Shown piece by piece: positions 41,838 to 50,497 of a stretch of DNA of 64,000 nt (the first letter of the stretch is position 1; the number at the start of each line of letters is the position of its first letter). The stretch spans positions 110,052-174,051 of the forward strand of contig NZ_FRAR01000007.1 in assembly GCF_900142375.1 (NCBI RefSeq), read 5' to 3'. The notes under the pieces were generated by a model that was not told the DNA's origin, did not search any database, and saw only the letters and a list, made by a program, of their open reading frames with translations. The position numbers and the translations under genes were made by a program. This stretch comes from Desulforamulus aeronauticus DSM 10349 (lineage in GTDB: Bacteria; Bacillota; Desulfotomaculia; Desulfotomaculales; Desulfotomaculaceae).

Positions 41838-43221
41838 TCCCTGACCTCCTCTCAATCAAAGTAATCACAGTTAAAAATACAGAGCTGAATAGCAGCAACA
41901 CCTCCCCTTTCTCGATGACAAGAGGCATTTTTATGATCCACAGCAAGGCGGTGCCCAGACTTAAGGCGGCCAGCAGGAAAATGCTGCAAAACACTTCAAC
42001 TTTGAGCAGTTTTTCCTGCAACAGCTTGAGCTGGTAAAGTCCCAGCAAGAACAGCGGCCAACCAAGAAAGATGTTTAAAAACAAATTCCAGTTCTGGATG
42101 GTAGTAAGGATATTCAACTGAACTTCTCCGGGCGGCGCTACATAGCCAGCGCTTTGCAGCCTGGTTTGAATCCCGTCTTTAATGAGGTCGGCCCAAAATG
42201 AAACATCAATCAGTTCATTGGGTATGTTTTCCGGCGGAATATATAGGGTAAATTTGATTAATTTCCATACCAGCAGCATTACGGCAACAAGCGCTGCTAT
42301 TTCCGCCATCCCAAGCACAAGCCTGGCCGCGTCACCCTTGATCAGCTCCGACCAATATTTATCCCGGAGTCTCAGGCGGCAGAAATGATCAATACCCTTT
42401 ATTTTTATCCTAAGCCAGCCGAAAAGCATCACCATGACCACCGTCCCCGCTACGAAATTGCGCAGTAGGTTGTCTTGTTCTATCAGGAGACCCGCCACGT
42501 TATAATCGATGATTTTATAGTTGGCTTGGTCCTGACCGATGGAAACCAGGGCCGTTGCCAAAACAGCGGTATTGCGGCCCGTGGTGCCGGCATCCTTGGT
42601 TGCCATTGCCAATGAGGTTATTCGGGAATCTGCTTCCAGTTCCAACAGTATTTTTGCTGGTATGTACACTGTGCCATATCCCCTGTCCGTCAGAGTCCCG
42701 ATCAGGGAACAGTCAACCCCGGCCACCCCGACTATTTTGAATTTCCGGCCATACAGCTCTATCTCCAGGCCCACCACATTGCAGTTCCGAAAAAGAGCCT
42801 GCGCCAGATCTTCATCGATGACAGCAACCTGCTGGTTTTCCTGTTGGAAGGTTAAAAAACGGCCTGATCGCAGGTTTATTTGCTGGAATTGATCGTACCT
42901 GTCATTCACCCCCAGCACCTGAGCTGGGCTCTGGTTCTTTTGATAGGCGGCAGAAGTTGAAGCCTCCAGGGCGTAAGCTAGATCATAGTCCCGGAGGTTG
43001 TATTGGCTAAGCTGCCTCATATCTTGTAGGGAAAAAGAGTCTTCTTCCGGCTGCTGGGAGTTGCCCAGCCAGGTGGCGGTGATTTTGTTGGTTTTGTGCA
43101 GGCCGCCAAGCTCCGCCAATTTTGCGGGCAGGGCTGACCCCAGGAGGTTATTCCAGGTCAAAACCAACAGACCCAGGGCCAGCATAAGATAGGCCGGATA
43201 GGCTGATTGGACCGGTTTCAA
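41806..43221 (-). CDS. MacB-like ABC permease without ATPase domain
   Basis: 471 residues from TTG 43221 (GGAGGCGGCAAA upstream), overlapping the adaptor stop by 4 nt. TM1 about 10-28, a large extracytoplasmic MacB periplasmic-core-like region about 35-255 (QVLGVNDRYDQFQQINLRSGRFLT, VAVIDEDLAQALF, EIELYGRKFKIVGVAG), then hydrophobic segments at about 257-272, 300-325, 378-400, 412-430 and 435-455. MacB/FtsX-type proteins act as mechanotransmitting exporters. Finding one inside a sugar-importer operon is unusual. Confidence 0.8.
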   Translation of the reverse strand: MKPVQSAYPAYLMLALGLLVLTWNNLLGSALPAKLAELGGLHKTNKITATWLGNSQQPEEDSFSLQDMRQLSQYNLRDYDLAYALEASTSAAYQKNQSPAQVLGVNDRYDQFQQINLRSGRFLTFQQENQQVAVIDEDLAQALFRNCNVVGLEIELYGRKFKIVGVAGVDCSLIGTLTDRGYGTVYIPAKILLELEADSRITSLAMATKDAGTTGRNTAVLATALVSIGQDQANYKIIDYNVAGLLIEQDNLLRNFVAGTVVMVMLFGWLRIKIKGIDHFCRLRLRDKYWSELIKGDAARLVLGMAEIAALVAVMLLVWKLIKFTLYIPPENIPNELIDVSFWADLIKDGIQTRLQSAGYVAPPGEVQLNILTTIQNWNLFLNIFLGWPLFLLGLYQLKLLQEKLLKVEVFCSIFLLAALSLGTALLWIIKMPLVIEKGEVLLLFSSVFLTVITLIERRSGNGEFISEKSI

Positions 43222-44384
43222 TTTGCCGCCTCCTTTAGAACCCTATTCCCGTCCTCCAGCGGTTTACTGCTTTGCATCACCACTTCGCCCATCACCATAT
43301 CCGTGAGAGCAGACTTTACATTATCGCTGTCTTCCACATTGACTTCCACCTTTTGCAAATAGTTCTCTGTACCTAAAGGTCCTTTTCTGGATTCCAGAAC
43401 GAAGACATAGGAGCCGCTGTTGTCGTCATAAACCGCGCTGTTCGGTACGAGGGTGGCGTAAGACTTGGTTTTTTTGCTTAAATAAATTTCTCCCTTTTCG
43501 CCGCCGGTCAGGCCTTCCAGAGACACGTCGATCCACAAATCCTTCTTATCCCCGTTGTGCTGGCTGTTTTCCACAATTTTGTCAATTTTCCCCTCGGTTT
43601 TTTGATCCCCCAGGGAGAGAATATTCACATTCACCGTATCTCCGGGTTTGACGTAATCAACCCAATCCTTGTCAATTGGCACAATCAGCCGGAACCCCTG
43701 CCCTAGGTCAGCCAATTTAAACAGGGGCAGGGAGCTATTGGTCATCGACCCTGCGGCAAAATTCAGTTCTGTGATCATGCCGTCTACGGGCGCTGTATAC
43801 ACGCCGTTATTGGCCACCTGTTTGGCCAGGGTATCCACCTTTCTGGCCTGTATTTCCAGATTAAGCTGAATGTCCTCACAATTTCTTTGCGCGTCCGCCA
43901 GGTTTTTTGCGGCATTTTGCAGATTTACCGCCGTTTCGGCTTCATGATCAAACAGATACTTCAGGTTATCGTAATCCCTTTGTTTTTGCGTCTGCTCTGC
44001 TTGGGCCCCCGCCAGGGATAACTGCAGCTGCCGGTAGCGGACCTGTTCATCCTGATAATCCGACTTCAGGCCGTCCACGTCCAGGGTGATGATGGGCTGG
44101 CCTTTGCTGACCCTGTCCCCCTGCTCCACCATGACCTCCTTGACCCGCAAATTGGCATCTGCGTATTCCGCCCGGTTTGATTTGACCTCGATCGTCCCTA
44201 CACCGAATATTTCTTTGATTAACGCCCCGTTGGTCGGCCGGACTGTTTGGACCCTGGGCAGAGCAAAGTTATTGATGGTATTGGAAAAGAAAGTTAACCC
44301 GATCATCGTCATTAGGAACAGCAGGCTCAACTTTCCGATTACTTTTTTTCTTTGCGCATCATCCGCAATTGCTTGATTTGGCAA
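43218..44384 (-). CDS. MacA/HlyD-like membrane-fusion adaptor
   Basis: 388 residues from TTG 44384 (GGGAGACAGAAAA upstream). One TM helix (about 17-37), then a biotinyl-lipoyl half motif (VKEVMVEQGDRVSKGQPIITLDVDG), a coiled-coil hairpin about 110-200, the second lipoyl half (NNGVYTAPVDGMITELNFAAGS) and a beta-barrel region. Gram-positive adaptors of this type work with MacB-like transporters, and the overlapping MacB-like gene fits this. Confidence 0.88.
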   Translation of the reverse strand: MPNQAIADDAQRKKVIGKLSLLFLMTMIGLTFFSNTINNFALPRVQTVRPTNGALIKEIFGVGTIEVKSNRAEYADANLRVKEVMVEQGDRVSKGQPIITLDVDGLKSDYQDEQVRYRQLQLSLAGAQAEQTQKQRDYDNLKYLFDHEAETAVNLQNAAKNLADAQRNCEDIQLNLEIQARKVDTLAKQVANNGVYTAPVDGMITELNFAAGSMTNSSLPLFKLADLGQGFRLIVPIDKDWVDYVKPGDTVNVNILSLGDQKTEGKIDKIVENSQHNGDKKDLWIDVSLEGLTGGEKGEIYLSKKTKSYATLVPNSAVYDDNSGSYVFVLESRKGPLGTENYLQKVEVNVEDSDNVKSALTDMVMGEVVMQSSKPLEDGNRVLKEAAN

Positions 44385-44440
44385 TTTTCTGTCTCCCTTC
44401 CTAACCGGGTGCAGCGACCCAAAAGCAAGGCACTCGTTGC

Positions 44441-45325
44441 TCAGCCTTTGATTCCAGAAAGCCGGATTCCTTCCAGCAAGTATTTTTCGGCATAAAGGAA
44501 GTTCAATAGCATCGGCATCATATACAAAGTAGACGCGGCAAAGGCCACTCCTTTTTCACCGTCGATGATTCTGGAAAGATAGAGGGAAAGAGGCTGTTTG
44601 GCCGCATCCTGTAAAAAAATCAACGGCTGTTCGACCATGTTCCAGTTATCGATAAAAACAAGGATAGCCATGGCTGCTATGCCAGACCTGGACATGGGCA
44701 GGATGATTTTGAGGAAAATCTGGAGCTGGTTGGCTCCGTCCACCCGAGCTGCTTCAAGATAGGCGTCCGGTATTTGCTCCATATATTGTTTTAAAAGAAA
44801 TACGCCAAAGGTGCTGAAAATGCCGGGCAAGATAATGGACCAGTGACTATTGAGCAGACCCAGCTGGCCGGCCATTAAATAATTGGGCACAAGAGTAACC
44901 TGGAATGGCATCAGCATCACGATGATATACAAAAAAAACAAGAAATCCCTGCCTCTAAACTTCAGCTTGGCAAAGGCATAGGCCGCCAGGGTTGCCACAA
45001 TCGTTTGCCCAATGACGATAGGAAAGGTAATCAGCACGGAATTCCAGAACATGAAAAGAAACTGGGTCTTTTTGATGAGTACGTTATAATACTGCTTCAG
45101 CACCACCACGTCGGGTATAAGCTGGAACCGGGCGAAGTGATTGGCACTGTCATCGTTATAGCTGCTTACATTTTTGTCCGTCACCGGATCATAATTATCG
45201 GCGATTTCCTGTTCACTCATAAAAGAATTGGTGACGGTTACAGCCAGGGGAAACATGAATAGGACAGCCAGTACCAGTAAAACTGTAACATGGAGTATAT
45301 TTTTTATTCGGTGATTACGATTCAA
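44441..45325 (-). CDS. CUT1 ABC permease, MalG type
   Basis: 294 residues from TTG 45325 with GGGG 7 nt upstream; a GTG at 45334 lies inside the G run. Six TM helices and the EAA loop YLEAARVDGANQLQIFLKIILPM that docks to the MsmK ATPase. There is an additional extracytoplasmic loop of about 50 residues after TM1 (MSEQEIADNYDP onwards), as in MalG/AraQ proteins. Confidence 0.92.
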   Translation of the reverse strand: MNRNHRIKNILHVTVLLVLAVLFMFPLAVTVTNSFMSEQEIADNYDPVTDKNVSSYNDDSANHFARFQLIPDVVVLKQYYNVLIKKTQFLFMFWNSVLITFPIVIGQTIVATLAAYAFAKLKFRGRDFLFFLYIIVMLMPFQVTLVPNYLMAGQLGLLNSHWSIILPGIFSTFGVFLLKQYMEQIPDAYLEAARVDGANQLQIFLKIILPMSRSGIAAMAILVFIDNWNMVEQPLIFLQDAAKQPLSLYLSRIIDGEKGVAFAASTLYMMPMLLNFLYAEKYLLEGIRLSGIKG

Positions 45326-45348
45326 CCCACACACCCCTATCGCCGATT

Positions 45349-46221
45349 CTAATTAATCATGTTGGTGATCTTTCTCTCCACGATAAAAAGCAGTAAAACA
45401 ACGGCCACGATAAAGGCAGCCATAATGAAGGCCGCGGAAGTTAATTTTTGGTAATCCAGAGCCATGAACATATTATTCATGTAGTGCTGCAGCATATAGA
45501 TGCCGTTATGGGGATAGTCTCCGGAGATAAGATAGGTCTCCCGAAACAACTTAAATGAATTGATAATCGAGATAACAAAAACAAAAAAAGTCGTGGGGGT
45601 CAAATAAACCAGGGTTATTCGGAAAAACTCCTGCCGACGGCTGGCCCCGTCGATCCTGGCCGCTTCGTAGTATTCAGCCGGTATACTTTGTAATCCGGCC
45701 AAAAACAGGATGACGCTGTAACCAATGTTTTTCCATAGATAAATCACCAGCACGACAATTCTGGACCAATTGGTTTTCATCCAGTCCACGGGCGGGTAAC
45801 CCAAGGCATGGATCAGGGAATTTAAAACGCCGTTCAAATCAAAGAAAGCCTGCCAGACCAAAACTACCGAAGCTACGGGTACCACTAAAGGAGTTATCAT
45901 GATGGTGCGAAACAGGTTCCGGCCCTGTAATTTTTGGTTCAATAACAAGGCCACTCCTAGGGAGAGAATCAGATTAAGAGGTACACAGAGTAAAGTAAAC
46001 TTGGCTGTATTGGCCAGAGCTGATAAAAAGCTCGAGTTTTTTAACAAAGCGCCGTAATTATGTAATCCGACAAAAGTACCGTTAAGGGGATTGTCCACCA
46101 GGGAATAGTAAAAGCCGGTGACAAACGGGAGCAAATAAAAGAGAGAAAAACCCAGCAGGCTGGGCCCGAGGAAAAGCCAGGCCAGGTAGCCGTTATTCGT
46201 TTTTAATTTTCCAGTTCTCAT
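45349..46221 (-). CDS. CUT1 ABC permease, MalF type
   Basis: 290 residues from ATG 46221 (GGATGGTAACG); an ATG 9 nt earlier is too near the site. Six TM helices, EAA loop YYEAARIDGASRRQEFFRITLVYL. First gene of the six-gene operon, preceded by a leader hairpin and by phased TCTTA repeats. Confidence 0.93.
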   Translation of the reverse strand: MRTGKLKTNNGYLAWLFLGPSLLGFSLFYLLPFVTGFYYSLVDNPLNGTFVGLHNYGALLKNSSFLSALANTAKFTLLCVPLNLILSLGVALLLNQKLQGRNLFRTIMITPLVVPVASVVLVWQAFFDLNGVLNSLIHALGYPPVDWMKTNWSRIVVLVIYLWKNIGYSVILFLAGLQSIPAEYYEAARIDGASRRQEFFRITLVYLTPTTFFVFVISIINSFKLFRETYLISGDYPHNGIYMLQHYMNNMFMALDYQKLTSAAFIMAAFIVAVVLLLFIVERKITNMIN

Positions 46222-46262
46222 CGTTACCATCCTAATCGTGATGAATCCTTTCAGGAATGTTA

Positions 46263-46312
46263 AAAGCCTGTCCGATTCGGCAATTTCATCTTACCGAGAT
46301 CAGGCAGGCGAT
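46263..46312 (-). terminator. Leader hairpin upstream of the ABC operon
   Basis: On the minus strand GCCTG...CTCGG can pair with CCGA...CAGGC and is followed by TTTTAAC, 40 nt before the malF-type start. It could be an attenuator or terminator of read-through from vanY; imperfect stem. Confidence 0.45.
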
Positions 46313-46324
46313 GTTGGAATTTTA

Positions 46325-46351
46325 ACTTAGCAAAATCTTAATAAATTCTTA
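46325..46351. promoter_or_regulatory. Three phased TCTTA boxes upstream of the ABC operon
   Basis: ACTTA at 46325, TCTTA at 46336 and TCTTA at 46347: exact 11-bp period, one helical turn, as bound by OmpR-type regulators. The same phased element precedes vanY, vanZ and vanR. Confidence 0.75.
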
Positions 46352-46362
46352 TGAGGAACTTA

Positions 46363-47433
46363 TTATTTTCTTATACTGTTGTATACAGCTAATGCATCGG
46401 TAATATTATACTGTTCCGAATGGTGATCCCCCTTTGCACCAGCTGAAATCAGAATATATTCTTGTTTGCCCACTTTGGCGAGACTCGCGAGACATAGACC
46501 TGCCTCAGCGGTATATCCAGTTTTTCCTCCTAAAATTTCTCCACCAATAATGTTTTGATTGTTGAGGTCTTCAAACATGGTACTGTAAAAGGTTATCCCT
46601 CTAGGGTGCTTATTCGTAGGTTGTGTGGAATGGCGGGATGAAGTAAAAATCTCCCGGAAAGTATCATTTTGCAAAGCATAACTTAGAAGAATAGCCAGAT
46701 CTTTGACTGTTGTATAATGGTTTTTATTCTGAAGCCCGGTTGAGTTCTCAAAATGTGTGTTGTGCATACCGAGCTCTGCCGCTTTTTGATTCATTATTTT
46801 TACAAAATTCTGCTCTGATCCCGCAATTTGATCAGCAAGTCCAATACAGCACTCCGCACCGCTCGGCAGCATTACTCCGTATAACAAATCGATTGCCCTG
46901 ACCTGCTCGCCCGGCTGGAAACCTGCCATTGAAGCATCTGCTTGGTACAGCCCCTGAAACGTAAAATTGGTCAGTTTGATTTCTTTCTTCAAGCTAGGTA
47001 AATTTTCTATCGCCACAATGGCTGTCATCATTTTAGTCAAAGAAGCAGGATAGATTTTCTCTTCGCTATTTTTCTGCATTAAAGTAGTTTGATCTTTTAA
47101 ACGGATCAGAATCGCATTAGAACTGTTCAGCTTAGCGGGAGATATGGAAACAGAGGGATCCAGTTCCCGGCTTGGACCTTGCTCGGTGATGGCCCATCGG
47201 TCGATCAGATGCCTGCCGCCCGAGGAAACCGGTGTTGTTCTATCATCGGAAGAACCGGGTGTTATCTTTAAAGAAGAATATGACGATAAAACCTCGTCAT
47301 ATTCTTTTTTAAAGATGTGCTGGTATCCTGGAATAAGGATAGATTTATAAACAAAAGCAGCAATGACAACCTTCAACAAAAGTGCTACAAATATGCGTAT
47401 TCCTGACTTTTTCTTTTTTACTTTTCGTACCAT
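46363..47433 (-). CDS. Serine D-Ala-D-Ala carboxypeptidase (VanY-D/DacF type)
   Basis: 356 residues. An N-terminal TM anchor (about 12-35) is followed by a Ser-rich stretch and a PBP-type DD-peptidase domain with SLTK (Ser131, Lys134), SGAE (Ser191, in place of SxN) and KTG at 304-306. It removes terminal D-Ala from peptidoglycan stems. Coupled to VanR/VanS and VanZ it resembles the accessory part of glycopeptide resistance loci, but vanH, vanA-type ligase and vanX are not in the window. AAGGAGCTGTTTTAT precedes the ATG. Confidence 0.9.
   Translation of the reverse strand: MVRKVKKKKSGIRIFVALLLKVVIAAFVYKSILIPGYQHIFKKEYDEVLSSYSSLKITPGSSDDRTTPVSSGGRHLIDRWAITEQGPSRELDPSVSISPAKLNSSNAILIRLKDQTTLMQKNSEEKIYPASLTKMMTAIVAIENLPSLKKEIKLTNFTFQGLYQADASMAGFQPGEQVRAIDLLYGVMLPSGAECCIGLADQIAGSEQNFVKIMNQKAAELGMHNTHFENSTGLQNKNHYTTVKDLAILLSYALQNDTFREIFTSSRHSTQPTNKHPRGITFYSTMFEDLNNQNIIGGEILGGKTGYTAEAGLCLASLAKVGKQEYILISAGAKGDHHSEQYNITDALAVYNSIRK
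47266..47314. repeat. 20-bp inverted repeat inside the vanY coding sequence
   Basis: Arms 47266-47285 and 47295-47314 match at 19 of 20 positions with a 9-nt loop. They cover codons about 40-56, between the TM anchor and the catalytic domain. On the plus strand the right arm contains TTTTTT. Confidence 0.85.
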
Positions 47434-47501
47434 ATAAAACAGCTCCTTATTCTGTGCTGATATTATTCAATCATAGAATAAGGAGTAATGTTGAAATTCC
47501 A

Positions 47502-47528
47502 TCTTATGAACTTCTTAAGATTTTCTTA
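47502..47528. promoter_or_regulatory. Three phased TCTTA boxes upstream of vanY
   Basis: TCTTA at 47502, 47513 and 47524: three perfect pentamers on an exact 11-bp period, about 70 bp before the vanY ATG. The best-conserved copy of the element. Confidence 0.8.
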
Positions 47529-47616
47529 TCTTGGCATCTGTAATTTCACTATGACATATATGTTCTTTGCGACACTACTGTATCTTACTAGTTGTAAAAA
47601 TAAGAATAAAACTTAT

Positions 47617-47654
47617 TAAGAAGAAAATCACCCTATCTTAAGGTTTTATTAAGA
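47617..47654. promoter_or_regulatory. Phased TAAGA boxes upstream of vanZ
   Basis: Reading TCTTA on the minus strand: TAAGA at 47617, degenerate TCACC at 47628, TAAGG at 47639, TAAGA at 47650, all on an 11-bp register. A TATAAT -10 box follows at 47675-47680, so an activator bound here would take the place of a -35 element. Confidence 0.7.
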
Positions 47655-47674
47655 CATTTCTTTTTTAAATATTC

Positions 47675-47680
47675 TATAAT
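47675..47680 (+). promoter_or_regulatory. -10 box of vanZ
   Basis: Perfect TATAAT, 32 bp before the GTG start, with no good -35 (AGACAT-like) at the expected position but phased boxes there instead, as for an activated promoter. Confidence 0.65.
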
Positions 47681-47711
47681 AAACAAGTTAATCACAACGG
47701 AGGTGCATTTA

Positions 47712-48440
47712 GTGCTCATTATGATTTTAATGTTTATTATAGTGTCGATTACATGGTTTATTAGTACTTTGCCATTCTTGATTCTATACCAGATACTACT
47801 GACCTCTCAAAGTAAAAAAATTGGCTATAAACTGTCAATTGAACATATTATAATCATTTGTATCTTTGTGTACTACCTTACTGCTGTGCTAAGTTTTACG
47901 GGTATTCCTTCCATAATGGATATTGTTCAGAACAGCTTTGGCATAATAACCCCAGAGGGGTTGAGTTTTCCACCGGATGAGATCAATCTGATTCCCTTTT
48001 ACTGGCTTACAGAGGGGGTTCGCCCCTATATAGATAACATCTTGCTTTTTATACCCCTTGGCTTTCTGCTTCCATGTATTTGGAAAAAGTATGAAGCATT
48101 ATGGCAAACAGCATTATCCGGTATGACATTCTCTCTGATCATAGAATTGAGTCAATTATTCAATAGAAGAATCACGGATATTGATGATTTACTGATGAAT
48201 ACTCTCGGAGCATTGATCGGCTGGGTAATTTTCAGGCTGCTGCAAGAACGTTTAGCCAAATTACAGGAAAAGGTTTCTCTCCAAGGTACTAATATCGAAA
48301 AAATTCCCTTGCTCCTACGTGAAGAGGCATGTTTTTATATGACCAGCACATTCGCCGGTATGTTCTTTGTGTTTTACCCATTTTTAAGACCTGCATTAAT
48401 CCCATTTTTAAGATCTTTATTTGGATTTGTTTTGATTTAA
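47712..48440 (+). CDS. VanZ-family membrane protein
   Basis: 242 residues from GTG 47712, 8 nt after GGAGG; a GTG at 47703 lies in the binding site itself and ATG 47721 is possible. Five or six TM helices with the VanZ signature (PYIDNILLFIPLGFLLPCIW, LSLIIELSQLFNRRITDIDDLLMNTLGALIGW). VanZ proteins give modest teicoplanin or lipopeptide resistance by a membrane mechanism that is not settled. It is divergent from vanY and convergent with vanS. Confidence 0.92.
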   Translation: MLIMILMFIIVSITWFISTLPFLILYQILLTSQSKKIGYKLSIEHIIIICIFVYYLTAVLSFTGIPSIMDIVQNSFGIITPEGLSFPPDEINLIPFYWLTEGVRPYIDNILLFIPLGFLLPCIWKKYEALWQTALSGMTFSLIIELSQLFNRRITDIDDLLMNTLGALIGWVIFRLLQERLAKLQEKVSLQGTNIEKIPLLLREEACFYMTSTFAGMFFVFYPFLRPALIPFLRSLFGFVLI

Positions 48441-48464
48441 TAAGTGCCAGACGAATTAAATTAC

Positions 48465-48510
48465 AAAAGGACAGCTATCTGACTTAAGCAGATAACTTGT
48501 CCTTTTCTTG
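48465..48510 (+). terminator. Terminator of vanZ
   Basis: AAAAGGACA (48465-48473) pairs with TGTCCTTTT (48498-48506), with an inner TATCTG/CAGATA stem; tail TTTTCTTG. Confidence 0.85.
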
Positions 48511-48577
48511 GCAGATCAGAAAGTATAAATTTTATCTGCATAAGGGCAAACTAGGCTTTCGCCGGCGTCTTAAAGAC

Positions 48578-49780
48578 TTAGTGCAAGCCTAGTTTTTCTA
48601 ACTTTTGTGGAAGCACGACAGTAAAGACGGTCTTTTCTGCATTACTTTGCGCAAAGATATTGCCGCCATGGGCGTTGACGATTTCTTTGGCAATAGCCAG
48701 TCCAAGCCCGGCACCGCCTGTATTGGTGGCACGGGATGTATCCAGCCGAAAAAATTTCTCAAATATCGTTTCCAGTTTTTCTCGCGGGATAGGATTACCT
48801 TGATTCGTAAAGGTTATCACAATATTTTTGTCCTGCTGTTGAGCAGAAATATCAATGACGCTGTTTTCATAGCTATGGGCTAGCGCATTTTTCAGAATGT
48901 TATTGAACACCCGGGCCAGCTTGTCGGCATCTCCCCACAGCGTGAGGCCTTCAGGCACATTGACGGCCACCTGCTTTTCCTGTGGGGTCAGCATTGGATA
49001 GAATTCATCTGCCATCTGCTGGAGCATGAAGAGTAAATTGATTTTTTCTTTATTCAAAACAATCATTTGAAGATTAAATCTTGTGATCTCAAAAAACTCA
49101 TTTATCAGCTGCTCTAATCGATAAGCCTTTTCCAAGGTAATACCGACATATTTTGCTTTCTGTTCAGGAGGCATATCAGGAGCTTCATCCAAAAGACTCA
49201 AGTATCCTATGACAGATGTCAGAGGTGTCTTTATATCATGAGCTAAGTAAACTACCAAATCATTTTTGCGCTGCTCGGCATCAAGAGCAGCCTTCTTTTG
49301 TTTTTCCAGATTGTTTTTTATTTGATTAAGCTTATTTTCCATAAAATCCAATTCCGGTGATAATGTAATTTCAGCATCGGATTCCTCAGTAAGTTTATCC
49401 ATTCCAGCACTGATTTCATCAAAATATTTTGTAAACCAAGAAATAGAAAATCGAAAAAGGATAACTAAAAATAGTAGGATGATAACAAAAAGGATCATGT
49501 CCATATTGTTACGAATTACCAACTGATAGATTGTCTGTGCGTCCGAATTATTAAAATGAAAAGCGTTGATTAAAAATCGAACGATACGATTTCCGATCTG
49601 TCCACGCAGAATATAGCGCAATAGATAAACAGTCACAGCGGCGGCAACTGTAATCAGAAGCATTTGAAAAAATACTTTTCCTTTTAATTTTGTATAATCA
49701 TTCCTCCTTTTATCTCTCTTACTTTTCAATTTTATAGCCAACCCCCCATACCGTTTTGATATATTTAGGATGCTCTGCAC
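48578..49780 (-). CDS. VanS-like sensor histidine kinase
   Basis: Frame of 400 residues; the true start is unclear. A TTG at 49729 is in frame, an AGGAGG at about 49706 precedes only an out-of-frame ATG, and ATG 49663 is just before TM1. The N-terminal 20-40 residues shown may therefore be untranslated. TM1 about 40-65, TM2 about 92-112, HisKA with VVYLAHDIKTPLTSVIGYL, HATPase with GGAGLGLAIAKEI. The extracellular loop is only about 27 residues, like VanS_A-type kinases. Overlaps vanR. Confidence 0.88.
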   Translation of the reverse strand: MQSILNISKRYGGLAIKLKSKRDKRRNDYTKLKGKVFFQMLLITVAAAVTVYLLRYILRGQIGNRIVRFLINAFHFNNSDAQTIYQLVIRNNMDMILFVIILLFLVILFRFSISWFTKYFDEISAGMDKLTEESDAEITLSPELDFMENKLNQIKNNLEKQKKAALDAEQRKNDLVVYLAHDIKTPLTSVIGYLSLLDEAPDMPPEQKAKYVGITLEKAYRLEQLINEFFEITRFNLQMIVLNKEKINLLFMLQQMADEFYPMLTPQEKQVAVNVPEGLTLWGDADKLARVFNNILKNALAHSYENSVIDISAQQQDKNIVITFTNQGNPIPREKLETIFEKFFRLDTSRATNTGGAGLGLAIAKEIVNAHGGNIFAQSNAEKTVFTVVLPQKLEKLGLH

Positions 49781-50426
49781 TGTCGTGCATTTTTTCTCTT
49801 AAATGCCTGATATGAACCATTACCGTATTATTGCTATTGGTGAAATACTTGTCTCCCCATACCTTATGGAACAATTCTTCCGAACTGACCACCCGTCCGC
49901 GATTGGAACAAAGGACCCAAAGAATAGAAAACTCTGTAGGTGTGAGAGCAAGCGATCTTTCGTTTAATGTGCATTCATGTGTATCCTTGTTCAATACCAA
50001 ACCAGAAAAGGCAATCAAGTGTTCTTCCTGGTTTGGCTCCGCAGAATTATATTTGGTAAATCTCCGGAGCTGCGCCTTGACACGGGCAATAAGTTCCAAA
50101 GGGCGGAACGGTTTCGTGATATAGTCGTCCGCACCTAATGTCAGCCCGGTAATCTTATCGATTTCTTCTTCTTTGGCTGTCAGCATGATAACCGGGAAAT
50201 TGTGTTTTTCCCGGATTTTCTGACAGATTGAAAAACCGTCTAGATCAGGAAGCATAACATCCAAAATGGCGAGGTCTAGTTTTTCATTTTCAATGCAGTT
50301 GAGGGCATCCTTACCGTCATAAAATTTAAAGACATTATAATTTTCGTTTTTCAGATAAACTTCTACCAAATCTGCAATAGCCTGTTCATCATCAACGATT
50401 AAAATATTTGCAGCCAAAAGCGTCAT
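49719..50426 (-). CDS. VanR-like response regulator
   Basis: 235 residues, colinear with VanR_A as I remember it: ILIVDDEQAIADLVEVYLKNENY, phospho-Asp in LAILDVMLPDLDGF, TLGADDYITKPFRPLELIARV, NTVMVHIRHLREKM and the final YIKTVWGVGYKIEK. An OmpR-type winged helix binds direct repeats on a helical-turn spacing. Phased TCTTA boxes in front of its own gene indicate autoregulation. Confidence 0.93.
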   Translation of the reverse strand: MTLLAANILIVDDEQAIADLVEVYLKNENYNVFKFYDGKDALNCIENEKLDLAILDVMLPDLDGFSICQKIREKHNFPVIMLTAKEEEIDKITGLTLGADDYITKPFRPLELIARVKAQLRRFTKYNSAEPNQEEHLIAFSGLVLNKDTHECTLNERSLALTPTEFSILWVLCSNRGRVVSSEELFHKVWGDKYFTNSNNTVMVHIRHLREKMHDSAEHPKYIKTVWGVGYKIEK

Positions 50427-50497
50427 CTTCTTTCTTTTAAAGATATATCTCCACAGTTATTATACCGCAAAGCAAAAAACCAATTTTATAGCTTTTT

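Noticed and set aside
46363..50426. Complete vancomycin resistance operon
   Set aside because: VanR, VanS, VanY and VanZ types are present but no VanH, D-Ala-D-Lac or D-Ala-D-Ser ligase, or VanX; true resistance cannot be claimed.
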